A stretch of DNA of 64,000 nt from Vibrio mimicus CAIM 602 (GCF_000338875.1 NZ_AOMO01000021.1:62001-126000); one strand, 5' to 3'; shown: positions 1-11,892, numbered from the stretch's first letter. Numbers and translations: made by a program. Notes: a model not told the origin generated them from the sequence alone.

Positions 1-1939
<1,939 letters not shown>

Positions 1940-2127
1940 TTACTCCTTGCTTCGCGTTACTTAAGTCGAATTCATCATTCGATTTCCAAAACAGCTTGAA
2001 ATCAAATGACTTGGATATTGTTTTGACGTTTTGAGTCTAGACGCTGTTCTAGCGTAACTCTAATTAGAATTGCCGATACTTGTGATAGGTAATATTAACC
2101 ATTTTAATAATATGGGATATTTTGTTT

Positions 2128-2152
2128 GTAACCGGTTTCAGTAACCGGTTAC
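2128..2152. promoter_or_regulatory. Tandem LacI-family operators upstream of the 6-phospho-beta-glucosidase gene
   Basis: Two adjacent 12-base palindromes: GTAACCGGTTTC at 2128-2139 (one mismatch) and a perfect GTAACCGGTTAC at 2141-2152, centres 13 bases apart. A palindrome with a central CG is the usual LacI/GalR-family operator form. The natural candidate repressor is the AscG-like protein encoded just downstream at 3745-4752. The assignment is inferred. Confidence 0.75.
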
Positions 2153-2177
2153 ATTGTAAGAAAGCTTAAGTTATAGT
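2149..2177 (+). promoter_or_regulatory. Candidate sigma-70 promoter for the beta-glucosidase gene
   Basis: TATAGT at 2172-2177 could be a -10 box, with a weak -35 candidate TTACAT at 2149-2154 and a 17-base spacer. The -35 overlaps the downstream operator palindrome, which would let a bound repressor block RNA polymerase. The -35 match is poor, so this is tentative. Confidence 0.4.
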
Positions 2178-2221
2178 GTCGGAAGTTTGAGATTGCTAAG
2201 AATGAGTTTTTGAATTTGTGA

Positions 2222-3670
<1,449 letters not shown>

Positions 3671-3677
3671 ACAGTGT

Positions 3678-3706
3678 CGGCGGCCTTAGAGTCGCCGTTT
3701 ATTTTT
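3678..3706 (+). terminator. Weak terminator after the beta-glucosidase gene
   Basis: A short stem CGGCG (3678-3682) / CGCCG (3693-3697) is followed by TTTATTTTT. It may separate transcription of the hydrolase gene from the repressor gene, or only attenuate it. Confidence 0.45.
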
Positions 3707-3744
3707 AAGAATTCGATGTTAAGAATTCCGTTTTAAGGATTGTG

Positions 3745-4752
3745 ATGGCAACCATAAACGATGTGTGCAAATTAGCTGGCGTTTCCAAAGCCACGGTATC
3801 TCGAGTGCTGAATGAAACGGGGCAAGTAAAAGCGCAAACGCGTGAAGCCGTGCTTGCTGCCATGCAGCAGTTGGGTTATCAGCCCAACAGTTTGGCACAA
3901 GCACTTGCCACCAATACTACAAACTCGATTGGTTTGGTGTTGCCGCATTTTGAGAGCAGCTATTTTGGCACCATCTTGTTTGAAGCGGAGCAAGGCGCGC
4001 AGAAGGCAGGAAAAAAGCTTCTGGTCGTGAATAGCAAAAACAGCGAGCAAGGCGAAAAAGAAGCGGTAGCGATGCTCGCCACGCAGCGTTGTGATGCCAT
4101 CTTGCTTTACAGTCGCCACTTGAGTGAAGCGCAACTGCTTGAGGTACAGCAGCAGTATCAACCTCCTTTAGTGATCCTCAATCGTCGTTTAAGTGATCCG
4201 CAATTACACAGCTTTGCTCTCGATCAAACGCAAATTGCTCAATTGGCGATGCAGCATTTATTGAATCTGGGGCATCGACACATCGCCTGCATTACTTCGC
4301 CACTGTGTAGCGAAACGGGAAAAATCCGTCATCAGGTGTATCAGCACGCATTAGATGAACAAGGAATTAAGTTGGATCTCTCATGGACTGTGGAGGGGGA
4401 TAACACGCTGCTCGGTGGTTATCAGGCAATGCAACAACTGCTTAAACGCGGCATCAGCATCACCGCAGTTTTTGCCTGTAACGATGATATGGCACTCGGT
4501 GCGATGCGTGCCATGCACGAGCAAGGTATTAGTGTACCCAAACAAATTTCTTTGATGGGCATTGATAATGAACCCGCGGCGGCTTTTGCTATCCCAAGTT
4601 TATCCAGCGTGAGTCTGCCTATTGGTGATTTAACTCAGCAGGCAGTCGCTCTCGCGGTTCAGATCGCTAATAAACAGCCGCAAAGTGCACAACATCGGCT
4701 TTATCAGGGCGAGTTGATCGTACGCGAATCGACTTTCTCTTTGAGTCTGTAA
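3745..4752 (+). CDS. LacI/GalR-family repressor, AscG-like
   Basis: DNA-binding repressor of sugar metabolism, 335 residues. The N-terminal LacI helix-turn-helix is clear (TINDVCKLAGVSKATVSRVL, residues 3-22), followed by the hinge helix and a periplasmic-binding-protein-like effector domain (about 60-335) with the FACNDDMALGAM and MGIDNE segments typical of the family. Overall similarity to E. coli AscG fits its place 74 bases behind an AscB-like hydrolase. I prefer the ATG at 3745, which has AAGGA five bases upstream; a GTG three bases earlier would be too close to that site. The effector is unknown, perhaps a phosphorylated or free beta-glucoside. Confidence 0.9.
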   Translation: MATINDVCKLAGVSKATVSRVLNETGQVKAQTREAVLAAMQQLGYQPNSLAQALATNTTNSIGLVLPHFESSYFGTILFEAEQGAQKAGKKLLVVNSKNSEQGEKEAVAMLATQRCDAILLYSRHLSEAQLLEVQQQYQPPLVILNRRLSDPQLHSFALDQTQIAQLAMQHLLNLGHRHIACITSPLCSETGKIRHQVYQHALDEQGIKLDLSWTVEGDNTLLGGYQAMQQLLKRGISITAVFACNDDMALGAMRAMHEQGISVPKQISLMGIDNEPAAAFAIPSLSSVSLPIGDLTQQAVALAVQIANKQPQSAQHRLYQGELIVRESTFSLSL

Positions 4753-4903
4753 AGTGCTTTTCGTTAATAAAACCGATCAGTGAGTAAAACTGCGTGTGCA
4801 GAGGGCGATTTTGCTTTTCATCTTCGTTATCCTGCACTTCGATATTGATGGGTGAAGAGGCTATTGCTTCTCACCGAATAAAACATAGAAAAAAGAGAAT
4901 ACC

Positions 4904-5266
4904 ATGACGATACATCGTATTAATCCAGGCACTCGTTGGTCTGACATCACCGTTTTTAACGGTATTGCCCATTTTGTTGAAGTGGCAGATAGCGATACTT
5001 CGGCAGACATGCAAGGCCAAGTTGAACAGGTTTTAGCGCAAGCTGAGCGCCAATTGGCGAAGATTGGAAGCGATCGTTCGGGCATCTTATCAGTGACGAT
5101 TTATGTCACCGATTTTGCGGATCTTCCGGTACTTAACCAAGTTTGGGATGCTTGGTTCCCTGAAGGTTGCGCACCAAGCCGTGCTTGCGTGAAAGCAGAA
5201 CTGGCTGACCCAGATTACCGAGTAGAAATGGCTTTTGTTGCCGCCGCGGGCGAGCAGTACCAATAA
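4904..5266 (+). CDS. RidA/YjgF-family protein
   Basis: A 120-residue member of the Rid family, whose best-known members deaminate reactive enamine/imine intermediates. The fold signature is visible through FNGIAHFVEVA, VTIYVTDFADL and the C-terminal PSRACVKAELADP, which includes the arginine that binds the substrate carboxylate in RidA. The sequence is closer to the YoaB/Rid2-type branch than to archetypal RidA, so the substrate cannot be assigned. It lies 10 bases before a YhcH-family gene and is probably co-transcribed with it. Confidence 0.85.
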   Translation: MTIHRINPGTRWSDITVFNGIAHFVEVADSDTSADMQGQVEQVLAQAERQLAKIGSDRSGILSVTIYVTDFADLPVLNQVWDAWFPEGCAPSRACVKAELADPDYRVEMAFVAAAGEQYQ

Positions 5267-5276
5267 GGAACTCCTG

Positions 5277-5747
5277 ATGTTTATTGGCCATATGGCACAG
5301 CGCCAGTTTTGCGCTGCGCTGTCACCTAAGTTGCAACAGCTGATTGATGAAGTATTACAGCGTGTAGCGACGCCGCTACCAACGGGTAAGCACGAGTTGC
5401 AGGGCGATTCTGCATTTTTCCTCGTGATGGATGATCATACCCAACCGTTAACTCTGCGCCGTAGCGAGTGCCATGCCCGTTATTTGGATGTGCAGATTTT
5501 ACTGCAAGGGCGTGAGCGTTTTGGTTACAGTCTAGCGCCGTTCAATGGGCTAGATGATGATCAACTCGCAACGCGAGATCTGGCTTTCAGTGAGCAATTA
5601 GCGGAAGAACGTTTTGTCGATTTGGCTGCGGGTGAATTCATTGTGTTTTACCCCGGTCAACCTCATCGTCCATTGATAGCGGTAGAAGGTGAGGGAGAGC
5701 CTGTACGTAAAGTCGTTATCAAGGTCGATAAAGCGCTATTTGAATAA
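5277..5747 (+). CDS. YhcH/YjgK/YiaL-family protein
   Basis: A 156-residue protein of the YhcH/YjgK/YiaL (EbgC-like) family, a cupin-fold group found with sugar-acid and sialic-acid catabolism genes. Family landmarks are CHARYLDVQILLQGRE, the metal-ligand-type segment FYPGQPHRPL and the C-terminal VRKVVIKVD. I chose the ATG at 5277 because it follows AAGGAACTCCTG directly after the upstream RidA-like gene; a longer reading from 5235 would overlap that gene by 32 bases. The precise reaction is unknown; anomerase or hydrolase roles have been suggested for relatives. Confidence 0.85.
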   Translation: MFIGHMAQRQFCAALSPKLQQLIDEVLQRVATPLPTGKHELQGDSAFFLVMDDHTQPLTLRRSECHARYLDVQILLQGRERFGYSLAPFNGLDDDQLATRDLAFSEQLAEERFVDLAAGEFIVFYPGQPHRPLIAVEGEGEPVRKVVIKVDKALFE

Positions 5748-5776
5748 ATATTGTCGCGACAAAAAGGCATCGATAA

Positions 5777-5810
5777 AAAACGCCCATTTAAAATGGGCGT
5801 TTTGCTTTTT
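5777..5810. terminator. Bidirectional terminator between convergent genes
   Basis: CGCCCATTT (5781-5789) pairs with AAATGGGCG (5791-5799), with an A-run before and a T-run after. It therefore works as an intrinsic terminator for the YhcH-family gene (plus) and ugpQ (minus). Confidence 0.88.
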
Positions 5811-5841
5811 TATGACATCACAGCCAGTGACGTGGTCAACA

Positions 5842-6555
5842 TCACTTGATAAAGCGTTCTGGGAAGTCGGAAAAAATCGCATCGACTTTGTCCAGATAAC
5901 GGAATTTATCCACTTGATTAAGCGTGTAACACCAAATTTGGTAGCCACCATTCTTCAAATCACGGATGTGTTTTTCCGTGATCCAGCGATAGTTGAGGTT
6001 GCAGCTAAACGCGTTCACTTCCTTGAGTACTTGGCGATCACGCTGAGTTAAACGCTCACTCAAAATCCCCAGTTTGTAGCCCGGACAGTGTTTGTACAGT
6101 TGCAAAATAATGTCGTGGCTAAAGCTCGACAGTAAGATTTTGTCGGCAACCAGTGGGCTTTGGTCAAGTTGTGCTTTCAGGTTCTGAACGACACTCGCCA
6201 CATCATGCTTATCGACTTTAACTTCGATATTCAGCCCTAAATCGTGCTCTGCCGCGAGTTCCAGCAACTCTTCCAGCGTCATGATCGGCTCGCCCGTAAA
6301 ACGGGGATCAAACCAAGCACCGAAATCAAACTGTTTTAGCTCGGCGAGTGTGTACTCATCAATGCGACCTTTGCCATTACTGCAACGGTCAATCGTATGG
6401 TCGTGGCACACAACCAATACATTGTCTTTGGTCGGTTGTACATCTACTTCAACCCAAGATAGGCCAAGGTTGATGGCAGCTTGCACACTGACACGGGTAT
6501 TTTCTGGATACGTTCCGGCCACCCCACGGTGACCGACGATGATTGAAGGCATCAT
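5842..6555 (-). CDS. ugpQ: Cytoplasmic glycerophosphodiester phosphodiesterase UgpQ
   Basis: Hydrolyses glycerophosphodiesters to glycerol-3-phosphate and an alcohol. At 237 residues it matches the short cytoplasmic UgpQ form, with no signal peptide, rather than periplasmic GlpQ. The GDPD signatures are GHRG (8-11), YPENT with the metal-binding Glu, VEVDVQ and CHDHTIDR. It is the last gene of the ugp cluster, so diesters imported by UgpBAEC can be cleaved inside the cell. Two adjacent ATGs (6555 and 6552) follow AAGGAAG; the second has the better spacing. Confidence 0.92.
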   Translation of the reverse strand: MMPSIIVGHRGVAGTYPENTRVSVQAAINLGLSWVEVDVQPTKDNVLVVCHDHTIDRCSNGKGRIDEYTLAELKQFDFGAWFDPRFTGEPIMTLEELLELAAEHDLGLNIEVKVDKHDVASVVQNLKAQLDQSPLVADKILLSSFSHDIILQLYKHCPGYKLGILSERLTQRDRQVLKEVNAFSCNLNYRWITEKHIRDLKNGGYQIWCYTLNQVDKFRYLDKVDAIFSDFPERFIK

Positions 6556-6582
6556 GCTTCCTTAGTGAGAATCACACTCAAA

Positions 6583-7350
6583 TCACGATTCAATAAGTTC
6601 GACGTGGTGCAAAAGAGACAACTGCTGAAAAGTAGACGTGTGCTGATCGACAAAGAGCCTATGAATTTCAGACAGTTCACCACTGACCACGGGAGCATAA
6701 CGCTCTAATTTGCTTTTGTCTGCAACTAACCAACACTGTTCGCTATGTTCTATGATGGCGCGGGTTAAATTGGCCTCTTCGGGTGTGAAATCAAGCAATT
6801 GACCTCGTGAATTGAGCCCGCCAACGCCGAAGATACCAATCTTGATATTGAAGCCGCGATAGAAGCGGGTCGTCGCTTCACCCACAGTATCTTCATCAGA
6901 GTGACGAACCAGCCCACCTGCGAGGTGCAAATTGATGTTCGGGTTGCGGCTTAACGTCAGCGCCGCATTGAGATTGTTCGTCACCACCGTCAAACCGGGA
7001 TGATCGAGCAGCGCTTGTGCTACCTGCTTTGGCGTCGTGCCGATGCCGAGAAAAATACTGCATCCTTCCGGCAGAGCTTGCGCCACTTTCTGTGCAATGC
7101 GCTGCTTCGCAGTAAGGTTGATCAAATCACGGTTACTGAAAGAAAGATTGTCATTCGGGCTAGGGAGTGAAATGCCGCCATGCACGCGGCGCACCATGCC
7201 TTTGTCGCTTAGATCGTTCATGTCTTTGCGAATGGTTTGTACCGAGACATCAAAACGCTCAGAAAGCAGGGCGCTTGAAAGCACCCCGTGAGTTTGTTGC
7301 AAGTATTCCAAGATCTGTTTTTGGCGAGTAGAGAGTAGGTTCACAAGCAT
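6583..7350 (-). CDS. DeoR/GlpR-family transcriptional regulator
   Basis: A 255-residue repressor-type protein with an N-terminal winged helix (residues 5-60, including VSVQTIRKDMNDLSDKGMV and the RRVHGG signature) and a DeoR-type sugar-phosphate sensor domain (FLGIGTTPKQVA, VVTNNLNAALTL, GVGGLNSRG). It lies inside the ugp cluster between ugpC and ugpQ. This suggests local control by glycerol-3-phosphate or a related ester, as GlpR does; E. coli ugp lacks such a gene. The ATG at 7350 has AAGG with no spacing, so the GTG at 7344, with AAGGA six bases away, may be the true start. Confidence 0.9.
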   Translation of the reverse strand: MLVNLLSTRQKQILEYLQQTHGVLSSALLSERFDVSVQTIRKDMNDLSDKGMVRRVHGGISLPSPNDNLSFSNRDLINLTAKQRIAQKVAQALPEGCSIFLGIGTTPKQVAQALLDHPGLTVVTNNLNAALTLSRNPNINLHLAGGLVRHSDEDTVGEATTRFYRGFNIKIGIFGVGGLNSRGQLLDFTPEEANLTRAIIEHSEQCWLVADKSKLERYAPVVSGELSEIHRLFVDQHTSTFQQLSLLHHVELIES

Positions 7351-7352
7351 CC

Positions 7353-8486
7353 TTACTGTTGACGAGTTTTACTGTTACGAGTACCTGCGACTTTGCTGCT
7401 CAGTGTGCAAGAGCGTGGTTGATGGATAAGGCGTTTGCCTTGTTGATCAAACAGATGCAGTTGCTCAAGCGCAACCCAAATCGGCAATGTTTGATGGACA
7501 TCTAGCGGAACTTCCGCGGTAACTGCGATGAAATCCAGCTCGCTTTCTAAACCGATAATTTTGCCATGCACCAGTTGGTTAGGGCCAAGTGGCTCCACGA
7601 CCTGAATATCTAACTCCAGCTCAATCCCATTCTCTAACGGTTGCAGCGAAGCGTGTTCAGGGCGAATACCTAAAGTGATGGTTTGATTGTCAGTAGGCGA
7701 GAACTGCGGTTGAAGGCACTGCTTATCGGCAATGTGTAAGTGCCCTTGCTTGATGGAAGCGGGCAGGAAATTCATTGCAGGGCTTCCGATAAAACTCGCC
7801 ACAAAGGTACTAGCAGGTTGATGGTAAACTTCGGCTGGCGTACCGACTTGCTCAATTTCGCCTTGTTTGACCACCACAATGCGATCGGCAAGTGTCATCG
7901 CTTCCACCTGGTCATGAGTTACATACACGCTCGTCACACCGAGTTCACGCTGCAGTTTTTTGATTTCTAAACGCATGTGCGCGCGCAAAGCTGCATCCAA
8001 GTTCGAGAGCGGTTCATCAAACAAAAACAGCTGCGGATCGCGCACAATCGCACGCCCCATCGCCACACGCTGGCGTTGTCCGCCCGAAAGCTTGGCCGGT
8101 TTTCGGTCTAAGTACTCTTCAATCTTGAGGGTTTTCGCGACCTTAGCAATTTTCGCCGCGATAGTTTGTTTATCCACACCACGGTTTTTAAGGCCGTAGG
8201 CGAGGTTGTCGTACACACTCATGTGCGGGTACAAAGCATAGTTTTGAAACACCATGGCAATGTCACGATTGGCGGGTTTTTCGTTATCGACGCGGCGTCC
8301 AGCAAGATGAATTTCGCCCGAAGTAATGCTCTCTAAGCCTGCGATAGAGCGCAAAATGGACGATTTTCCACAACCCGATGGACCAACCAACACGATAAAT
8401 TCGCCTTGATGAATCGACAGATCCACACCCTTAACCGCTTGATGGCCGTTATCGTAAGTTTTGACCAATTGTTTGATGTCTAACAT
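7353..8486 (-). CDS. ugpC: sn-glycerol-3-phosphate import ATP-binding protein UgpC
   Basis: ATPase of the glycerol-3-phosphate/glycerophosphodiester ABC importer, with Walker A GPSGCGKS, Q-loop MVFQNYALYPHMSV, signature LSGGQRQRVAMGRA, Walker B LFLFDEP and switch His in YVTHDQVEAM. A C-terminal regulatory domain follows (FIGSPAMNF, GIRPEH). From the ATG at 8486 the protein has 377 residues, near the 356 of E. coli UgpC, and GGAG precedes it. An in-frame GTG at 8549 would add 21 residues and overlap ugpE, so it is less likely. The last about 20 residues extend past the usual family end. Confidence 0.93.
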   Translation of the reverse strand: MLDIKQLVKTYDNGHQAVKGVDLSIHQGEFIVLVGPSGCGKSSILRSIAGLESITSGEIHLAGRRVDNEKPANRDIAMVFQNYALYPHMSVYDNLAYGLKNRGVDKQTIAAKIAKVAKTLKIEEYLDRKPAKLSGGQRQRVAMGRAIVRDPQLFLFDEPLSNLDAALRAHMRLEIKKLQRELGVTSVYVTHDQVEAMTLADRIVVVKQGEIEQVGTPAEVYHQPASTFVASFIGSPAMNFLPASIKQGHLHIADKQCLQPQFSPTDNQTITLGIRPEHASLQPLENGIELELDIQVVEPLGPNQLVHGKIIGLESELDFIAVTAEVPLDVHQTLPIWVALEQLHLFDQQGKRLIHQPRSCTLSSKVAGTRNSKTRQQ

Positions 8487-8538
8487 AACAGGCTCCGCGT
8501 GTTTGGCGCTGCGCAGCAGATGAATATTGGAGTTCTGA

Positions 8539-9384
8539 TTATTTTTCACTTTCGACTAATCCTTTCACAAACCAACGTTGGAAAATCACCACCACCAAAA
8601 CCGGTGGCAGCATGGCGAGGATCACCATGGCAAACGCGTAGTCATAACGCGGTAGGCTGGTTTCATTGATGTTATTGAGAATCTGTTTTATGCCCATCAC
8701 GATAGTGTTGTACTGCTCATCGGTAGTCATCATGATTGGCCATAGGTACTGGTTCCAACCCACCACAAACATGATGATGAAAATTGCGGCCATCATGGTT
8801 TTCGAGAGGGGAAACAAAATATCGATAAAAAAGCGCACTGGTCCTGCGTTATCCAGTTGGGCCGCTTCCAAGAGTTCATCCGGTATGGTTTTGAAAAACT
8901 GGCGGAAGAAGAAGGTCGCGGTAGCGGAGGCAATCAGTGGCAGCACTAAGCCGGTGTAGCTGTTGAGCATGCCTAAATTGGACACCACTTCGTAAGAGGG
9001 AATGATCCGCACTTCAAGCGGCAGCAACAGAGTGATAAAAATTAGCCAAAACCACGCGCTGGCATAAGGCAAACGGAAATAGACCAAGCCATAGGCCGCC
9101 ATCATCGAAATCACGATTTTGCCAATCGCAAAACCCAACCCCATGATCATAGAATTCATAATCATGCTTTGTGCAGTGACATTACCCGCAAAGCCAAGGC
9201 TTTTATTCCACGCTTCGCTATAAACTGCGCTGAGGTTATCGCCCAAGGTCCATTGCAAACCTTCAGAAACAATATCGTTAGGTTGATGAGTAGAACTGGC
9301 GAAAATCAGCCACAACGGCACTAGCATAAACAGCGCGCCAATAATCAGGATTACATGATCCGAGAGCCGATTACTTTTCATCAT
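8539..9384 (-). CDS. ugpE: sn-glycerol-3-phosphate ABC permease UgpE
   Basis: One of two inner-membrane subunits of the Ugp importer, 281 residues, six predicted membrane helices. The permease EAA loop is visible as ELLEAAQLDNAGPVRFFIDI. The C-terminus ends QRWFVKGLVESEK, as in MalG-type permeases. It is separated from ugpA by six bases and sits before ugpC, so the order ugpB-A-E-C is kept. Confidence 0.93.
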   Translation of the reverse strand: MMKSNRLSDHVILIIGALFMLVPLWLIFASSTHQPNDIVSEGLQWTLGDNLSAVYSEAWNKSLGFAGNVTAQSMIMNSMIMGLGFAIGKIVISMMAAYGLVYFRLPYASAWFWLIFITLLLPLEVRIIPSYEVVSNLGMLNSYTGLVLPLIASATATFFFRQFFKTIPDELLEAAQLDNAGPVRFFIDILFPLSKTMMAAIFIIMFVVGWNQYLWPIMMTTDEQYNTIVMGIKQILNNINETSLPRYDYAFAMVILAMLPPVLVVVIFQRWFVKGLVESEK

Positions 9385-9390
9385 GACTCC

Positions 9391-10284
9391 TTAATAATGA
9401 ACGCGTTTTTCAACAAAACGGAACTGCAACCATGTGAGTGCTAGCACCAACACCAGCAGCACCACCGATTGCGCCGAACTGCCGCCAAGGTCAGCACCGA
9501 CAAAACCATCGCGATACACTTTGTACACCAGTGAGGTGGTACTGCCACCGGGGCCGCCGTTGGTCATGGTGTCAATCACCCCGAACGTATCGAAAAAGGC
9601 ATAGGTGAGGTTGATCACCAGCAGGAAAAATCCAGTCGGTGCGAGCAGCGGGAAGGTGATGCTCCAAAAGCGTTTGCTGTCGCTTTGGCAATCGAGCAGC
9701 GCCGCTTCGCGAACGGCGTAGGAAATCGACTGCAAACCGGCCAGAAAATAGAGGAAGTTGACCGAAACTTGCTTCCAGACAGAAACCAGAACGAGAGCAA
9801 TCGAAGCATCGAACGGGTCGGTTTGAAAACTAAACTGCCACCCAATACGCTGAAACAGATCAGTCAGTACACCAATGTGCGGATTAAACAGAAAGCCGCC
9901 GATAATGCCCGCCACGGCAGGGGCCACGGCATACACCCACGTCAAAGTAACGCGATACGCACTTTGCCCATGAATGATGTTGTCGGCTTTCACCGCTAAA
10001 AGCAGCGCAAGCGCCAGCGAGAGGAAAGAGACGACCACCGAAAACAGTAGGGTAAACCCCAGTGAATTCAGATATTCCGCCGAGCTAAACAGCTCTTGAT
10101 AGTTTTCAAACCAGACAAACGTGGAGGAAAGCCCCCAAGGATCTTCCAACATAAAAGAGAGATAAATCGCTTGAGCGGCAGGATAAATAAAGAACACCGC
10201 GATGATCACTATCTGCGGCGCAAGCAGCAAATAGGGCAGCGGAGTGTGAGCGAAATGTTGTCGACGTTGCACAGATAAACTCAA
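9391..10284 (-). CDS. ugpA: sn-glycerol-3-phosphate ABC permease UgpA
   Basis: The second permease subunit of the Ugp importer, 297 residues with six membrane helices (first at about 19-40). The EAA loop reads REAALLDCQSDSKRFWSITF, and the MalF-type segment TNGGPGGSTTSLVYKVYRDGF lies near the C-terminus. It follows ugpB after a hairpin-containing gap of about 50 bases, which probably lowers its expression relative to the binding protein. Confidence 0.93.
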   Translation of the reverse strand: MSLSVQRRQHFAHTPLPYLLLAPQIVIIAVFFIYPAAQAIYLSFMLEDPWGLSSTFVWFENYQELFSSAEYLNSLGFTLLFSVVVSFLSLALALLLAVKADNIIHGQSAYRVTLTWVYAVAPAVAGIIGGFLFNPHIGVLTDLFQRIGWQFSFQTDPFDASIALVLVSVWKQVSVNFLYFLAGLQSISYAVREAALLDCQSDSKRFWSITFPLLAPTGFFLLVINLTYAFFDTFGVIDTMTNGGPGGSTTSLVYKVYRDGFVGADLGGSSAQSVVLLVLVLALTWLQFRFVEKRVHY

Positions 10285-10294
10285 AATTGACGTA

Positions 10295-10328
10295 AGAGAA
10301 AATAAGCCGCCATCGTTCAGATGGCGGC
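10295..10328 (-). terminator. Attenuator hairpin between ugpB and ugpA
   Basis: On the minus strand GCCGCCAT (10328-10321) pairs with ATGGCGGC (10313-10306) around a 7-base loop, followed by TTATTTTCT. The hairpin lies inside the operon just after the binding-protein gene. It is either a leaky terminator or a 3'-end stabiliser that keeps ugpB mRNA more abundant than the permease message, as known for malE-type operons. Confidence 0.75.
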
Positions 10329-10336
10329 CATTGAGG

Positions 10337-11641
10337 CTATTGCACAGTACGTGCGAAGCGATCCAACAGCTTGGCGCTTTCGTTTTCCACTTTGTTCAAG
10401 CTGCTCTCTACCGTTGAGCGGCCAGCAAAAATGTTATCGAATTCGCGGTGCATCACTTCACGCACTTGTGGGTAGTAACCGAGGCGATAGCCTTTGGTCC
10501 ACTCGCCATCCGGCAAGCTGAGCTGTTTTACGCCCACTTCCGCATCGGGGTTTTCTTGATAGTAGCCTGATTGCTTAGTGAGCTCGTATGCCGCATTCGT
10601 CACCGGCACGTAACCAGTGGTTTTGTGCCAGTACATTTGCGTTTCAGGCTTGGTCAAATAAGCGAAGAATGCCGCTACACCTTTGTCTTGCGCTTTACTA
10701 TGGCCTTGCAGAGCAAACAGGGCTGCACCACCAATAAAGGTGTGAGTCGGGTTTTTGGTGACCGATTCCCAATAAGGCAGGTAGGTAGTGCCAAGATTGA
10801 ATTTCACACGGTTACGCAGACCTCCGAATGAGCCAGAAGAGCCCATCCACATCGCCACTTCACCACGCTCGAATGAGGTTTGGTTGGCATCCCAATCACT
10901 GCCGTAATACTTGTAATAACCTTTATCTGACCACTCTTTGAGTTTTTTCACATGCATCAGCATGTCATCAGAGTTAAACATGATTTTGGTGGAGAGCGCT
11001 TGATAGCCATTTTGCTTGTCGGAAAGTGGCAGGTTGTGGCGAGATTTGAAGTTTTCAAACATGATCCACGGCGTTAGAGATTGGGCAAATCCCGCTTGGC
11101 CTTTTTCAGCTAACTTAGCGGCCACTTGCTCTAGCTGTTCATACGTTTGCGGTGCTTTCGCCTTGACGGAAGCCAGCATATCTTTGTTGTAATACAGCAC
11201 AGGCGTTGAGCTGTTGAATGGCATGCCCACCATTTTGCCTTTGTTGTCCGCATAAAAGTTACGCACGCCAGCAATGTAATCTTGTGAAGTAAAGGGGTAG
11301 CCAGATTCGATCATCAGATCTTGCACCGGTTTCGCCACGCCTTTACCACTCATAATCGTTGCTGCACCCGCATCAAACACTTGTAGAATGTTTGGGGCTT
11401 GGCCTGCTCGAAAGGCGGCGATGCCTGCGGTAAGCGTTTCTGTGTACGAACCCTTGTAAACAGGAGTGAGCTTATAATCGCTTTGCGAAGCATTAAACTC
11501 ATTAGCGAGGTGATTGACGGTTTCGCCCAATTGACCACCCATGGCATGCCACCAAGTGATTTCAGTCGCTGCTAATGTTGAGGCAGAAAAAACGCCAGAA
11601 GCGGTTGCGGTCAGCAAACCGGTTAACCATACCTTATTCAT
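10337..11641 (-). CDS. ugpB: sn-glycerol-3-phosphate periplasmic binding protein UgpB
   Basis: Periplasmic solute-binding protein of the Ugp importer, 434 residues. The Sec signal peptide (residues 1 to about 24, ending STLAA before TEITWWH) is followed by the UgpB fold with EITWWHAMGGQ, MPFNSSTPVLYYNKDML, WMGSSGSF and FIGGAALFAL. The ligand is glycerol-3-phosphate and glycerophosphodiesters. First gene of the minus-strand operon; its promoter region carries a possible Pho box. Confidence 0.94.
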   Translation of the reverse strand: MNKVWLTGLLTATASGVFSASTLAATEITWWHAMGGQLGETVNHLANEFNASQSDYKLTPVYKGSYTETLTAGIAAFRAGQAPNILQVFDAGAATIMSGKGVAKPVQDLMIESGYPFTSQDYIAGVRNFYADNKGKMVGMPFNSSTPVLYYNKDMLASVKAKAPQTYEQLEQVAAKLAEKGQAGFAQSLTPWIMFENFKSRHNLPLSDKQNGYQALSTKIMFNSDDMLMHVKKLKEWSDKGYYKYYGSDWDANQTSFERGEVAMWMGSSGSFGGLRNRVKFNLGTTYLPYWESVTKNPTHTFIGGAALFALQGHSKAQDKGVAAFFAYLTKPETQMYWHKTTGYVPVTNAAYELTKQSGYYQENPDAEVGVKQLSLPDGEWTKGYRLGYYPQVREVMHREFDNIFAGRSTVESSLNKVENESAKLLDRFARTVQ

Positions 11642-11691
11642 TGTTTCATTCCTTGTAAGTTTCGAACGAGACTGTTTGTGTTTCGTTAGAA

Positions 11692-11717
11692 GGTATAGTG
11701 GAGAGATAAAGTTACAG
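11692..11717 (-). promoter_or_regulatory. Possible PhoB-controlled promoter of ugpB
   Basis: On the minus strand CTGTAACTTTA (from 11717) resembles one Pho-box half (CTGTNA plus AT-rich), followed by a weaker repeat, and TATACC at 11697-11692 could be the -10. ugp genes are Pho-regulated in enterobacteria; here the match is only partial. Confidence 0.35.
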
Positions 11718-11863
11718 AGCCGTGGCTAATAAATTGCAGAAATATGAAAGATTTATGGAGGGTTAATGACAAAGAAATCATTCAACGTGGCAGTAATAAA
11801 GAGGTCATTTCTGCGAATCGCGAATTAAAGTGGCTTGGAAAAGCAAACAATCACTTAACGTGG

Positions 11864-11892
11864 TTGATAATGAGAGCGTTTCTCAATAGAAT
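11864..11892 (+). promoter_or_regulatory. Fur-regulated promoter of the tonB2 operon
   Basis: TTGATA (11864-11869) and TAGAAT (11887-11892), each one base off consensus with a 17-base spacer, form a strong sigma-70 promoter. Overlapping it at 11866-11884 is GATAATGAGAGCGTTTCTC, matching 13 of 19 Fur-box positions and containing the inverted repeat TGAGA/TCTCA. Iron-bound Fur would cover the -35 and spacer, fitting iron-repressed TonB2. Confidence 0.8.
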
